Assembly: GCA_041690515.1 (NCBI GenBank) | Contig: JAWLHF010000057.1 | Location: 1 to 20,945, forward strand | DNA: 20,945 nt | Direction of reading: 5' to 3' | Source of the DNA: BRH-c25 sp041690515 | GTDB lineage: Bacteria; Bacillota; Clostridia; Lutisporales; Lutisporaceae | Part shown: positions 13,840-20,931 of the stretch, piece after piece | How the letters are laid out: each line of letters starts with the position of its first letter | Numbering within the stretch: position 1 is the stretch's first letter | The notes under the pieces: model-generated | The model's database searches: none | What the model was told of the DNA's origin: nothing | What the model saw: the letters and a program-made list of their open reading frames with translations, nothing else | Translations under genes and position numbers: made by a program

Positions 13840-14109
13840 TTGAATAATAATGACATGGTAAAAAAAATAATAGGAATAGAGTGTCCTACTGATAAAGTCA
13901 CCGATAGGGTAATAAATGTGCTGGAGGAGTATAACCTGGGAGGTGAATACCAAGTAACCTCAAGGCCGGACGAAGATTATGACGAAACAAGGCTGAGATT
14001 CTATAGGGCATTTTCCGAAACAAAGGACAATCCCGATCTGGTTATGGTTGTGAAAGAAGGAAAGGACGGTTATGTAGCAAAAATTGTGGATGCCTTTACA
14101 GAAAAATAA
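13840..14109 (+). CDS. Small acidic protein of unknown function
   Basis: I do not recognise this 89-residue protein. It is soluble and mostly charged, without signal peptide, membrane segment or Cys-based metal site apart from one Cys (IECPTDK). The pattern is a short helix, VTDRVINVLEEYNLGGEYQV, an acidic loop RPDEDYDET, then LVMVVKEGKDGYVAKIVDAF. This could be a small alpha/beta domain. The start is TTG at 13840, chosen because GGAAGTGAG (13825-13833) lies about 6 nt upstream; the next ATG at 13855 is too far from it. The gene is divergent from the small membrane protein and lies 138 bp before the Fur-family gene. No terminator is evident after its stop. Confidence 0.65.
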   Translation: MNNNDMVKKIIGIECPTDKVTDRVINVLEEYNLGGEYQVTSRPDEDYDETRLRFYRAFSETKDNPDLVMVVKEGKDGYVAKIVDAFTEK

Positions 14110-14147
14110 GGATATACTCTCTTTAATAATAATAATAAATAAAATAA

Positions 14148-14160
14148 TTGAAAATTTCAA
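14148..14160. promoter_or_regulatory. Palindrome upstream of the Fur-family gene, candidate autoregulatory site
   Basis: TTGAAAATTTCAA is a perfect odd palindrome (6-bp arms, 1-bp centre) about 88 bp before the regulator's start. Its left arm TTGAAA could double as a -35 box, with TATTTC at 14171-14176 as a weak -10 (17-bp spacer). It does not match the canonical Fur or PerR box well. Confidence 0.35.
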
Positions 14161-14247
14161 ATAAACTTGATATTTCTTTAACAAAGGAGTAAAATTAAAT
14201 TGTGAAATAATGAACAAAGTCATTTTTTATGAAATAGGGTGAATATA

Positions 14248-14682
14248 TTGAGTGGGGAAATTGAGTGCATCCGAAAGATGCTTGAAGAGCATGGAATTTC
14301 GCATACCCATCAAAGAGAAGAGATTTTGAGCCTATTCATTGAAGACTCTAAGCATTACAAGCCTGATGAGGTCTTCAAGCTTTTGCGCTGCAAGGGTATA
14401 GGGATAGCTACTGTGTACAGGACACTGGAAATGCTGAGGGAATGCGATATAATCAAAGAGATCAGTGTGGGCAAGGAAAGATTTTACGAGTTGAAAAAAA
14501 CCGACAACAAATACATATATGTGCATTTCAAATGTGATAAATGCGGTGCTTTCTACGATTATTATGACCTGGAAGCAGCACAACAGTACATTGAAGCGGT
14601 TAATTCAGCAGAGAAGAAGATGAATGTAAAGGTCAATGATGTCAATATCACAGTAAACGGGCTTTGCAGCAAGTGCAAGTAA
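14248..14682 (+). CDS. Fur-family metal-dependent transcription regulator
   Basis: A 144-residue regulator of the Fur/PerR/Zur family. The N-terminal winged helix includes SHTHQREEIL, KPDEVFKLLR and the recognition-helix region GIGIATVYRTLEMLRECDII. The dimerisation domain carries two CxxC pairs (CDKCG and C-terminal CSKC), the usual structural zinc site. The regulatory-site histidines are thin: the usual HHDH before the first CxxC reads IYVH, and the later GHRL region reads NDVN. The ligand is therefore hard to predict. Start: TTG 14248 has AGGGTG (14236-14241) 6 nt upstream, while the GTG at 14239 overlaps that site. A strong terminator follows, so it is a single-gene transcript or the end of one. 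Neighbouring oxidative-stress-type genes fit a PerR-like role, but this is inference. Confidence 0.9.
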   Translation: MSGEIECIRKMLEEHGISHTHQREEILSLFIEDSKHYKPDEVFKLLRCKGIGIATVYRTLEMLRECDIIKEISVGKERFYELKKTDNKYIYVHFKCDKCGAFYDYYDLEAAQQYIEAVNSAEKKMNVKVNDVNITVNGLCSKCK

Positions 14683-14685
14683 CAG

Positions 14686-14737
14686 AAAATCCATCCAACC
14701 TGGGAATAAAGATTCCGGGTTGTTTTTTTTGGATTTT
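14686..14737 (+). terminator. Terminator of the Fur-family gene
   Basis: AACCT-GGAAT (14697-14707, one bulged G) pairs with ATTCC-GGGTT (14712-14721), a 10-bp stem with a 4-nt loop, followed by T8 (14723-14730). A second outer pairing, AAAATCCA (14686-14693) with TGGATTTT (14730-14737), closes a longer hairpin around it. Confidence 0.88.
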
Positions 14738-14795
14738 TTCCTGAATTATAGGGATACTTAGATATAGAAATCCGGCTGTCAAGGGTAGGGATAAG

Positions 14796-15974
14796 ATGAA
14801 AGAATACTTTGTGGATTTGCATGTACACATAGGACGGTCCTCTAAGGGTAAGGAAGTAAAAAAAGCCACGGCATCAAATCTGAATTTTGAAAACATAGCC
14901 TTTGAATCCTATCACAGAAAAGGCATTAATATAATTGGTGTTGTTGACTGTGCATCTCCATACATAATTGAAGACATAGAAGAGCTGCTGGAAAAAGGAG
15001 AAATCAGTGAGAAACCGGGTGGCGGAATGGATTATAAGGGAGGGCAGACGCTGATCCTCGGTGCAGAAATAGAAACCCATGAAGCTAAAGGCTGCAGCGC
15101 ACACTCCCTTTGCTTTTTTCCAAAGTTTGATCTTCTGAAGGTTTTCTCAAAGGAGTTATCCAAGCATGTCAAAAATATGACAAGATGCTGCCATATGAGC
15201 CGTCTTAGCGGACAGGAGCTTTTTGATATTGTTGACGGTATTGGGGGTGTTTTCATTCCAGCCCATGTGTTTTCTCCCCACAAAAGTTTTTATGGCAACT
15301 GCTGCATATCCTTGCTTGAAATATTCAACCAGAAATCGTTTCACAGGATTCCGGCTGTTGAGCTGGGGTTGAGTGCTGACGCGGGTATGGCAAGTTTGCT
15401 GAGGGAGTTGGATGGAAAAAGCTTTATTAGCAACTCTGATGCCCATTCTCTGATCAAGATGGGAAGGGAATATAATATTTTTGAGATGCGGGAGCCTGAT
15501 TATAATGAACTGGTTAAGGCGTTGAAAAGTGAAGATGGAAGAAGGGTAAAAGCAAACTATGGCCTTAATCCCATGTTGGGAAAGTATCATAGGAGCTTTT
15601 GCATAATATGTGATTCTGTCATTGCCGGAGAGCCTCCGGTATTGAGCTGTCCTGTCTCAGAAAAGCATCCGGTTGTTGTAGGGGTAAGGGACAGGATAGA
15701 GGAGATAAAGGATAGGAAAGATCCGGAGTTATCAAAACATGCACCGTACTATTATCAGGTTCCTTTGGAGTTTTTGCCGGGAGTGGGGCCTAAAACAATA
15801 AACAAGCTTATAAGCCGCTTTGGAAATGAGATGAGTATTCTGCACAAAGCTTCTTTGGCGGAGCTTAAAGAAGTAGTAAAAGACAGCATAGCAGAAAACA
15901 TAATTCTTGCAAGGGAAGGAAGAATAGGAATAGGTGCCGGAGGTGGAGGAATATACGGGAAAGTAGAGGCTTGA
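14796..15974 (+). CDS. Endonuclease Q family protein (PHP domain, TIGR00375 type)
   Basis: A 392-residue PHP-domain nuclease of the EndoQ family, relatives of B. subtilis YqxK. Characterised members nick DNA 5' of deaminated bases such as uracil and hypoxanthine. PHP metal ligands are visible: H9 and H11 (VDLHVHIGRSS), E91 and H95 (GAEIETHE), H157 (PAHVFSP), D215 and H217 (SNSDAHS). After the family's GKYHRSFC segment, the zinc finger reads CxxC (269, 272) then CxxS (285, 288), so the fourth usual Cys is Ser. A helix-hairpin-helix follows (LEFLPGVGPKTINKLISRFG) and the Gly-rich tail GAGGGGIYGKV. The ATG follows AGGGTAGGGA. The hydrogenase gene starts 42 bp downstream with no terminator, so they may be co-transcribed. 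Confidence 0.87.
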   Translation: MKEYFVDLHVHIGRSSKGKEVKKATASNLNFENIAFESYHRKGINIIGVVDCASPYIIEDIEELLEKGEISEKPGGGMDYKGGQTLILGAEIETHEAKGCSAHSLCFFPKFDLLKVFSKELSKHVKNMTRCCHMSRLSGQELFDIVDGIGGVFIPAHVFSPHKSFYGNCCISLLEIFNQKSFHRIPAVELGLSADAGMASLLRELDGKSFISNSDAHSLIKMGREYNIFEMREPDYNELVKALKSEDGRRVKANYGLNPMLGKYHRSFCIICDSVIAGEPPVLSCPVSEKHPVVVGVRDRIEEIKDRKDPELSKHAPYYYQVPLEFLPGVGPKTINKLISRFGNEMSILHKASLAELKEVVKDSIAENIILAREGRIGIGAGGGGIYGKVEA

Positions 15975-16016
15975 ATAAACAGAAGTGGTACGGCCAGTCT
16001 TATTCTAGGAGGATTT

Positions 16017-17405
16017 ATGGAAAAGAAGGATAGGGACTTTTATCAAAAGAGAAGAATGGAAGTTTTCAGAGAAATTGTGAGAATACTATGGAATGGCGGG
16101 ACGGCAAAAGATATAAACCAGCTGATTCTAAAGCTCATTAGAAGCGGAAGATACAAAGAGTCAGAGGAGTCAGTACTGAAGAAGCAGATTGGATTGTCTA
16201 TGGGGCTGAACCCCGGTGATATGAATACAGAGATGTCGGCAGACATTGACGCGGCTTTTAATCTTGCCAGGGTAGAAAGACCGTTGGTTGCTGTTCTTAA
16301 TGAGGTATGCGATGTATGCAGAAAACAAAATACTGATAAGCCATGTGCTGGAAGCTGCAGCCATGGGGCGACAGACTATAGTCAGGAAAAAGGCATAAGA
16401 ATAGACAACGACAAATGCCTCACCTGTGGCTCCTGCATTCCTAACTGTCCATTGGACGCAATAATTGACAAGATTGAGTTTGTTCCAATAATAAAGCACC
16501 TTAAAGAAAAGGAAAGACAGGTCTATGCAATTATGGCTCCTGCATTCATTGGACAGTTCGGAGAAGGGGTAAGAGCAGGGCAGGTGAGAAGTGCGCTCAA
16601 ATATATGGGCTTCAGGGATATGATAGAGGTGGCAATACTGGCAGATCTGCTTACACTCAGGGAAGCCTATGAGTTTGAAAGGCTGGTTCACAGGAAGGAT
16701 GACTACCTGATCACCAGTTGCTGCTGTCCAATATGGATGAATATGGTTCAGAAGGGTTACCCAGAGCTGCTGGAACATTTCTCCCCTGCGGTATCACCTA
16801 TGATTGCTACAGGCAGAGTGATAAAGGAACTTAATGAAAATGCTGTTGTGGTTTTTATAGGCCCTTGTATTGCAAAGAAGAATGAGGCTAAGGACAAAGA
16901 ACTGGAGGGAGCTGTGGATTATGTACTTACATTCAGGGAGCTGGAAGAAGTCTTTAAGGCATTGGATATAGATCTTGCCGGTATGCCTGATGACCATAAG
17001 GAACAGTCTTCCACGGGGGGAAGGATATATGGAAAAACCGGAGGGGTGAGCAAGTCAGTAGAAATGGTTCTTAAGCGCCTTATGGGTGAGGCGGTTGATT
17101 TTAGACCGGTTCAGGCAGATGGGGTAAAGGCATGTAAGGAAATCCTTGATAAACTGAAAAATAACGAACTGGATGCCAACTTTGTTGAGGGGATGGGTTG
17201 CAAGGGTGGATGTGTGGGAGGTCCAAGATCTATACTCAGTATTGACAGGGCTGCTGAAGAATTAAGCAGATATGGGGAAGAAGCAGTATTTGAAAATCCT
17301 GTTGATAATGAGAGAATTTCAGCGATTATGGAGAAAACCGGGATAAAGGATGCAGAAGATATCATTGAAGGAAAAGGCTATATACTTTTAGGAAGGGATA
17401 TATGA
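16017..17405 (+). CDS. [FeFe] hydrogenase, putative group B, with two N-terminal [4Fe-4S] sites
   Basis: A cytosolic iron hydrogenase of 462 residues that would interconvert protons and H2 with a ferredoxin-like partner. The N-terminal 90 residues are helical and unassigned. Then come C98/C101/C110/C114, a spaced Cys set typical of one cluster, and CLTCGSCIPNCP (134-145), a standard [4Fe-4S] site. The H-cluster motifs are TSCCCPIW (233-240), GPCIAKKNE (282-290) and EGMGCKGGCVGGP (391-403). TSCCCPxW differs from the TSCCPxW of the well-studied group A enzymes. I recall it as a mark of group B, such as C. pasteurianum CpIII. It lacks the NADH-linked and [2Fe-2S] domains. AGGAGG precedes the ATG, and the next gene starts 3 nt after the stop. 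Confidence 0.93.
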   Translation: MEKKDRDFYQKRRMEVFREIVRILWNGGTAKDINQLILKLIRSGRYKESEESVLKKQIGLSMGLNPGDMNTEMSADIDAAFNLARVERPLVAVLNEVCDVCRKQNTDKPCAGSCSHGATDYSQEKGIRIDNDKCLTCGSCIPNCPLDAIIDKIEFVPIIKHLKEKERQVYAIMAPAFIGQFGEGVRAGQVRSALKYMGFRDMIEVAILADLLTLREAYEFERLVHRKDDYLITSCCCPIWMNMVQKGYPELLEHFSPAVSPMIATGRVIKELNENAVVVFIGPCIAKKNEAKDKELEGAVDYVLTFRELEEVFKALDIDLAGMPDDHKEQSSTGGRIYGKTGGVSKSVEMVLKRLMGEAVDFRPVQADGVKACKEILDKLKNNELDANFVEGMGCKGGCVGGPRSILSIDRAAEELSRYGEEAVFENPVDNERISAIMEKTGIKDAEDIIEGKGYILLGRDI

Positions 17406-17408
17406 AAA

Positions 17409-18539
17409 ATGAGAGCGATTACTTATCAAGGGGTAAAGGATGTCAAAGTGAAGAATGTCGGAGATCCTGATATACTCAAGGATGATGATTTGATCCTTAA
17501 GGTTACCTCCACTGCAATATGCGGTTCGGACCTGCATTTGATACATGGAATGGTGCCCAATATGCCGAAGGGGTTCATACTGGGCCACGAAACAATGGGT
17601 ATTGTTGAAGAGACAGGAAAAGAAGTAACCAAAGTAAAAAAAGGAGACCGTGTAATAGTACCTTTTCCTGTTTCATGCGGACATTGCTGGTTCTGCCAGC
17701 ACGACCTTTGGAGTCAGTGCGATAACTCTAACGCAAACGGTGAGGTAGGAGGCATATTCGGATACAGCAAGACTTATGGAGGCTATGATGGAGGCCAGGC
17801 TGAATACCTTAGGGTACCCTATGCCAATGTAGGCCCTTTTAAGGTACCTGAAGAGCTGACAGATGAGCAGGTGTTGTTTCTTACTGATATACTGCCTACC
17901 TCCTACTGGGGAGCGGAAACAGGAGGAGTCAAGAAAGGTGATACAGTTGCAGTTCTTGGATGCGGTCCGGTAGGGTTACTTGCTCAGAAATGGGCAGCAT
18001 ATATGGGTGCGGAAAGAGTTATTGCGGTAGATTACATTGATTACAGGCTGGAGCATGCAAGAAAATATAACAAAGTAGAAGCGCTGAACTTCAACGACTA
18101 TGATAATACAGGGGAGTATATCAAAGAGATAACGAAGGGAGGAGCAGATGTTGTAATTGACTGCGTAGGAATGGACGGGAAGATGACAGTAGTTGAGATG
18201 GTTGAGTCTGCATTGAAGCTTCAGGGCGGCTCAAAATCTGCAATGGAAATTGCGACCCAGGCAGTAAGAAAGGGTGGGACTGTCTCCCTTGTAGGAGTAT
18301 ATGGTGCCAGATATAATGCCTTTCCTCTGGGAGACTTCTTTTCAAGGAATATTACCTTGAAAATGGGACAATGTCCGGCGCACACATATGTGGAGCCGAT
18401 ATTGAAGCTGATACAGGAGGGCAGCTTTGATGCTACTGACATAATAACCCATAAGCTTTCATTGGATCAGGGTGAACATGCCTACGAAATATTTGATGAG
18501 AAAAAGGATGAATGTATAAAGGTGATATTGAAGCCATAG
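17409..18539 (+). CDS. Zinc-dependent alcohol dehydrogenase (MDR family, FdhA-like)
   Basis: A 376-residue medium-chain dehydrogenase that oxidises an alcohol or reduces an aldehyde with a nicotinamide cofactor. Catalytic zinc ligands are C38 (ICGSDLH) and H60-E61 (LGHETMG). Structural zinc ligands are C90, C93, C96 and C104. The Rossmann motif GCGPVG (184-189) is followed by D208 at the end of strand 2 (VIAVDYID), which favours NAD over NADP. The long C-terminal region with SKSAMEIATQAVRKGGTVSL resembles the formaldehyde-dehydrogenase-like (FdhA/threonine-dehydrogenase-like) branch; the true substrate is unknown. It starts 3 nt after the hydrogenase stop, so the two are almost surely co-transcribed. 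The stop codon lies in a palindrome shared with the convergent Mn catalase gene. Confidence 0.94.
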   Translation: MRAITYQGVKDVKVKNVGDPDILKDDDLILKVTSTAICGSDLHLIHGMVPNMPKGFILGHETMGIVEETGKEVTKVKKGDRVIVPFPVSCGHCWFCQHDLWSQCDNSNANGEVGGIFGYSKTYGGYDGGQAEYLRVPYANVGPFKVPEELTDEQVLFLTDILPTSYWGAETGGVKKGDTVAVLGCGPVGLLAQKWAAYMGAERVIAVDYIDYRLEHARKYNKVEALNFNDYDNTGEYIKEITKGGADVVIDCVGMDGKMTVVEMVESALKLQGGSKSAMEIATQAVRKGGTVSLVGVYGARYNAFPLGDFFSRNITLKMGQCPAHTYVEPILKLIQEGSFDATDIITHKLSLDQGEHAYEIFDEKKDECIKVILKP

Positions 18540-18561
18540 CAGTGCTATGGCTTCAATATCA
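18523..18561. terminator. 39-bp perfect palindrome spanning both stop codons, candidate bidirectional terminator
   Basis: Arms of 19 bp (18523-18541 and 18543-18561) are exact inverted copies around a single G at 18542, folding into an 18-bp stem with a 3-nt loop on either strand. The dehydrogenase stop (18537-18539) and the Mn catalase stop (18559-18561, minus strand) both lie inside. No T-run follows on either strand, so termination may be weak or work through mRNA 3'-end protection. Confidence 0.7.
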
Positions 18562-19236
18562 ATGTTTGGAATCGGGTGTGCTGAAGCTTGGCGGTTGGGG
18601 ATTTTCCACCCCAAAATATCTGCCTGGGGTTGACAAATCGAAATAAAGCTTTGAATCCTTGGTGATACCCCAATCCTTCAAGGAACCGGTATCCTGTATC
18701 CTGTTGAAGGCTTCCCTGAACATTGTGTTATGGGCTTCTTCCCTGTTTAACAGAAAATCTATGGTCTCCCTTACACCTTTGTCATTTATTTGTCTGTGGA
18801 GATACTCATATACCACTTTCGCCCTTTGTTCAGCTGCTATATTTGATAGAATATCAGCAGCCAGGTCTCCTGTCACATTGACATAGGAAGCTGTCCAATG
18901 ATACCCTGATGCATTTGCCAGCATGGGGTTGAGTCCGGTCAATACATGGGCTTCGATATTTCCTATTGCGGCATTAGGAGCATCGGGATCATGACCATTC
19001 AGAAGATTTATTGTCTGAGCCACCATTTCCATGTGACTGAGCTCTTCGGAGGCGATGTCCATAAAAAGGTCTTTTATTGCCGGATCCTTGATCCTAAAGC
19101 TTTGTGACAGATACTGCATAGCCGCCTTCAGCTCCCCTTGAGGTCCTCCCAGCTGTTCCTGAAGCATTGCAGCATAATTTGGATTCGGTGCATCGACTTT
19201 TACCGGATGAAGCAGCTGTTTTTCATGTTTGAACAT
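18559..19236 (-). CDS. Manganese catalase (CotJC/YjqC-like)
   Basis: A non-haem, ferritin-like four-helix protein that breaks down hydrogen peroxide with a dimanganese centre. The 225-residue chain carries ligands matching those of known Mn catalases: E35 (GELKAAMQY), E65 and H68 (SEELSHMEM), E136 (AAEQRAKVVYEY) and H169 (REEAHNTMF). The C-terminal tail (STPGRYFGVENPQPPSFSTP) also resembles the family. It is shorter than the Lactobacillus enzyme (about 266) and closer to clostridial forms and spore-coat CotJC proteins, so a role in the spore is possible. AAGGAG (19250-19245) lies 8 nt before the ATG. It is a single gene, convergent with the dehydrogenase and divergent from pepD. Confidence 0.95.
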   Translation of the reverse strand: MFKHEKQLLHPVKVDAPNPNYAAMLQEQLGGPQGELKAAMQYLSQSFRIKDPAIKDLFMDIASEELSHMEMVAQTINLLNGHDPDAPNAAIGNIEAHVLTGLNPMLANASGYHWTASYVNVTGDLAADILSNIAAEQRAKVVYEYLHRQINDKGVRETIDFLLNREEAHNTMFREAFNRIQDTGSLKDWGITKDSKLYFDLSTPGRYFGVENPQPPSFSTPDSKH

Positions 19237-19257
19237 ACAATCTACTCCTTTCTTTAT

Positions 19258-19294
19258 ATTATCTAGTATTCAGAGAAAGCAGCAAAAAAATACA
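19258..19294 (-). promoter_or_regulatory. Candidate promoters of the Mn catalase gene (sigma-A-like and sigma-G-like overlap)
   Basis: Two readings overlap on the minus strand. Sigma-A-like: TTGCTG (19285-19280), 16-bp spacer, GATAAT (19263-19258). Sigma-G-like: TGTATT (19294-19289), 18-bp spacer, AATACTA (19270-19264), close to the TGAATA/CATACTA pattern known for forespore promoters in Bacillus. Both leave a short leader before the ribosome site. Neither is a strong match. Confidence 0.35.
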
Positions 19295-19297
19295 AAT

Positions 19298-19326
19298 ACG
19301 CCATATTGCTTTTCTGCTGATGGCGT
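19298..19326. repeat. Inverted repeat upstream of the Mn catalase gene
   Basis: ACGCCAT (19298-19304) and ATGGCGT (19320-19326) are perfect 7-bp inverted arms with a 15-bp centre. They stand just upstream of the candidate catalase promoters, a position suited to an activator or repressor of that gene or to a hairpin. No T-run follows. Confidence 0.35.
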
Positions 19327-19383
19327 CCTCGTACAAGCCGGTGAAGCAGGGGTATTTTCTGTAAATAAATCGGTATGTTAAGT

Positions 19384-19412
19384 TTGATTTTAGCTGAATA
19401 TAAAACTATAAT
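19384..19412 (+). promoter_or_regulatory. Sigma-A promoter of pepD
   Basis: TTGATT (19384-19389) and a perfect TATAAT (19407-19412) are separated by exactly 17 bp. Transcription would start near 19419, giving a leader of about 55 nt before the pepD ATG. This is the clearest promoter in the window. Confidence 0.7.
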
Positions 19413-19473
19413 ATATCTGTGAGCAGGAAACGCTTGGTATATTTTAAATTGCTTATGAGAAAGGGTGTTATTC

Positions 19474-20931
19474 ATGGAAAGACTCAGGGATTCAAAGTGC
19501 AGCGAGGTATTTAGGTATTTTGAAGAGATATCTGCCATTCCAAGGGGCTCAGGGAATGAAAAGCAGATAAGCGATTATATGGTAAGCTTCGCCGAAAAGT
19601 ACGGTTTGGAAGTCACTCAGGACAATGCACTGAATGTGGTGATAAAAAAACCGGCGGCAAAGGGATATGAAAATGCGCCTGCTGTTGTACTACAGGGACA
19701 TATGGACATGGTTTGTGAGAAAAACAAGGATACAGTACATGATTTTGAAAAGGATCCTATAAGACTAAGTGTTGTTGAGGATATGCTGTATGCTGACGGA
19801 ACGACTTTGGGAGCCGATAACGGGATCGCGCTGGCTTATGCACTGGCACTGCTTGCATCGAAAGACATACCCCATCCCAGCCTTGAGGTCTTGTTTACAT
19901 CCGATGAGGAAAATACCATGAGCGGAGCACCGGCTTTAGATGTAAGCATACTCAAGGGGAGATTGCTAATAAACCTTGACTCTGAAGAAGAAGGAAAATT
20001 CTTGGTCAGCAGCGCAGGCGGCATGAAAGCCAAGCTGGTGATACCGATAGAATGGGAAAAAGCACCCGGGAATATGAATGCATTCAGACTTTGTATTGGA
20101 GGACTGAAAGGCGGGCATTCAGGAATTGAGATAGATAAAGGCAGAGGCAATGCCAACAAGCTGATGGGCAGACTGATGAAAAGGATAATGAAGGAATGCA
20201 CAGTATATATTACGGCGATAGACGGAGGCCTCAAGTCAAATGCAATACCCAGAGAGGCTGAAGTATTACTGTTATCTGATACAACCAGCAGATCCAGGAT
20301 TGAAGTCATTGCAAAAGAACTGGAAGCAGTATACAAGAATGAACTGAGGGCAGTTGATCCTGATGTATATGTCAGAGTTGAAGATATAAATGATAAGTTT
20401 GATACTGTATTTTCAAAGACTACCGCGAATAGAGCCGTTGCTGCAATGGTAATGCTGCCCAACGGAATTCAGAGTATGAGCATGGAGATAGAGGGACTGG
20501 TTGAGTGTTCTACCAATCTGGGAGTAATAAATACAAAAAAAGATGAAATATGGCTGATAAATGAAATCAGAAGCTCGGTAAGAAGTCTGAAAAGAAATGT
20601 TTTCAGTCAGGTTGAGACATTGGCAGAAATGATAGGCAGCAGTGTAAGAATAGAATCGGAGTATCCCGAATGGGAATATAACCCGGACTCAAAACTCAGA
20701 AATACTTTTATAAAGGTTTATAAAGAAAAATACCGGAAGGAGCCTGAAATCATAGCGATACATGCAGGGCTCGAATGCGGAGTGTTTATGAACAAGATAA
20801 GCGGACTTGATGCGATATCCATGGGGCCTGATATGTATGACGTGCACACACCCAATGAGCACTTAAGCATACCATCCACCGAAAGGGTATGGGAGTTCCT
20901 GCTGGATGTTCTTAAAGCGATGAAGGAATGA
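19474..20931 (+). CDS. pepD: Aminoacyl-histidine dipeptidase (Xaa-His, M20 metallopeptidase)
   Basis: Cytosolic zinc dipeptidase of the M20 family that cleaves Xaa-His and other dipeptides for amino-acid recovery. The 485-residue length is normal for PepD. Metal and catalytic residues, numbered from the ATG at 19474: H76 and D78 (QGHMDMVCE), D115 (LGADNG), E145-E146 (TSDEENTMSG), D169 (LDSEEEG), and a C-terminal His in DVHTPNEHLSIPS. The lid-domain motif GGLKGGHSGIEIDKGRGNAN is also typical. The ATG is preferred over the in-frame GTG at 19465 because AAAGGG (19460-19465) lies 8 nt upstream of the ATG and overlaps the GTG. It has its own promoter. Its stop is 14 nt from the window edge, so downstream operon partners cannot be seen. 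Confidence 0.96.
   Translation: MERLRDSKCSEVFRYFEEISAIPRGSGNEKQISDYMVSFAEKYGLEVTQDNALNVVIKKPAAKGYENAPAVVLQGHMDMVCEKNKDTVHDFEKDPIRLSVVEDMLYADGTTLGADNGIALAYALALLASKDIPHPSLEVLFTSDEENTMSGAPALDVSILKGRLLINLDSEEEGKFLVSSAGGMKAKLVIPIEWEKAPGNMNAFRLCIGGLKGGHSGIEIDKGRGNANKLMGRLMKRIMKECTVYITAIDGGLKSNAIPREAEVLLLSDTTSRSRIEVIAKELEAVYKNELRAVDPDVYVRVEDINDKFDTVFSKTTANRAVAAMVMLPNGIQSMSMEIEGLVECSTNLGVINTKKDEIWLINEIRSSVRSLKRNVFSQVETLAEMIGSSVRIESEYPEWEYNPDSKLRNTFIKVYKEKYRKEPEIIAIHAGLECGVFMNKISGLDAISMGPDMYDVHTPNEHLSIPSTERVWEFLLDVLKAMKE

Noticed and set aside
14210..14242. Ten-codon reading frame ending just before the Fur-family start, as a leader peptide
   Set aside because: The nearest ribosome-site-like AAAGGAG is about 20 nt from its ATG, too far; chance is sufficient to explain it.
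16170..16778. 202-residue minus-strand frame inside the hydrogenase gene
   Set aside because: It mirrors a strongly supported gene; its long open stretch reflects codon bias of the sense strand.
19836..20462. 208-residue minus-strand frame inside pepD
   Set aside because: Ser/Leu-rich translation typical of an antisense shadow, with no start signals.
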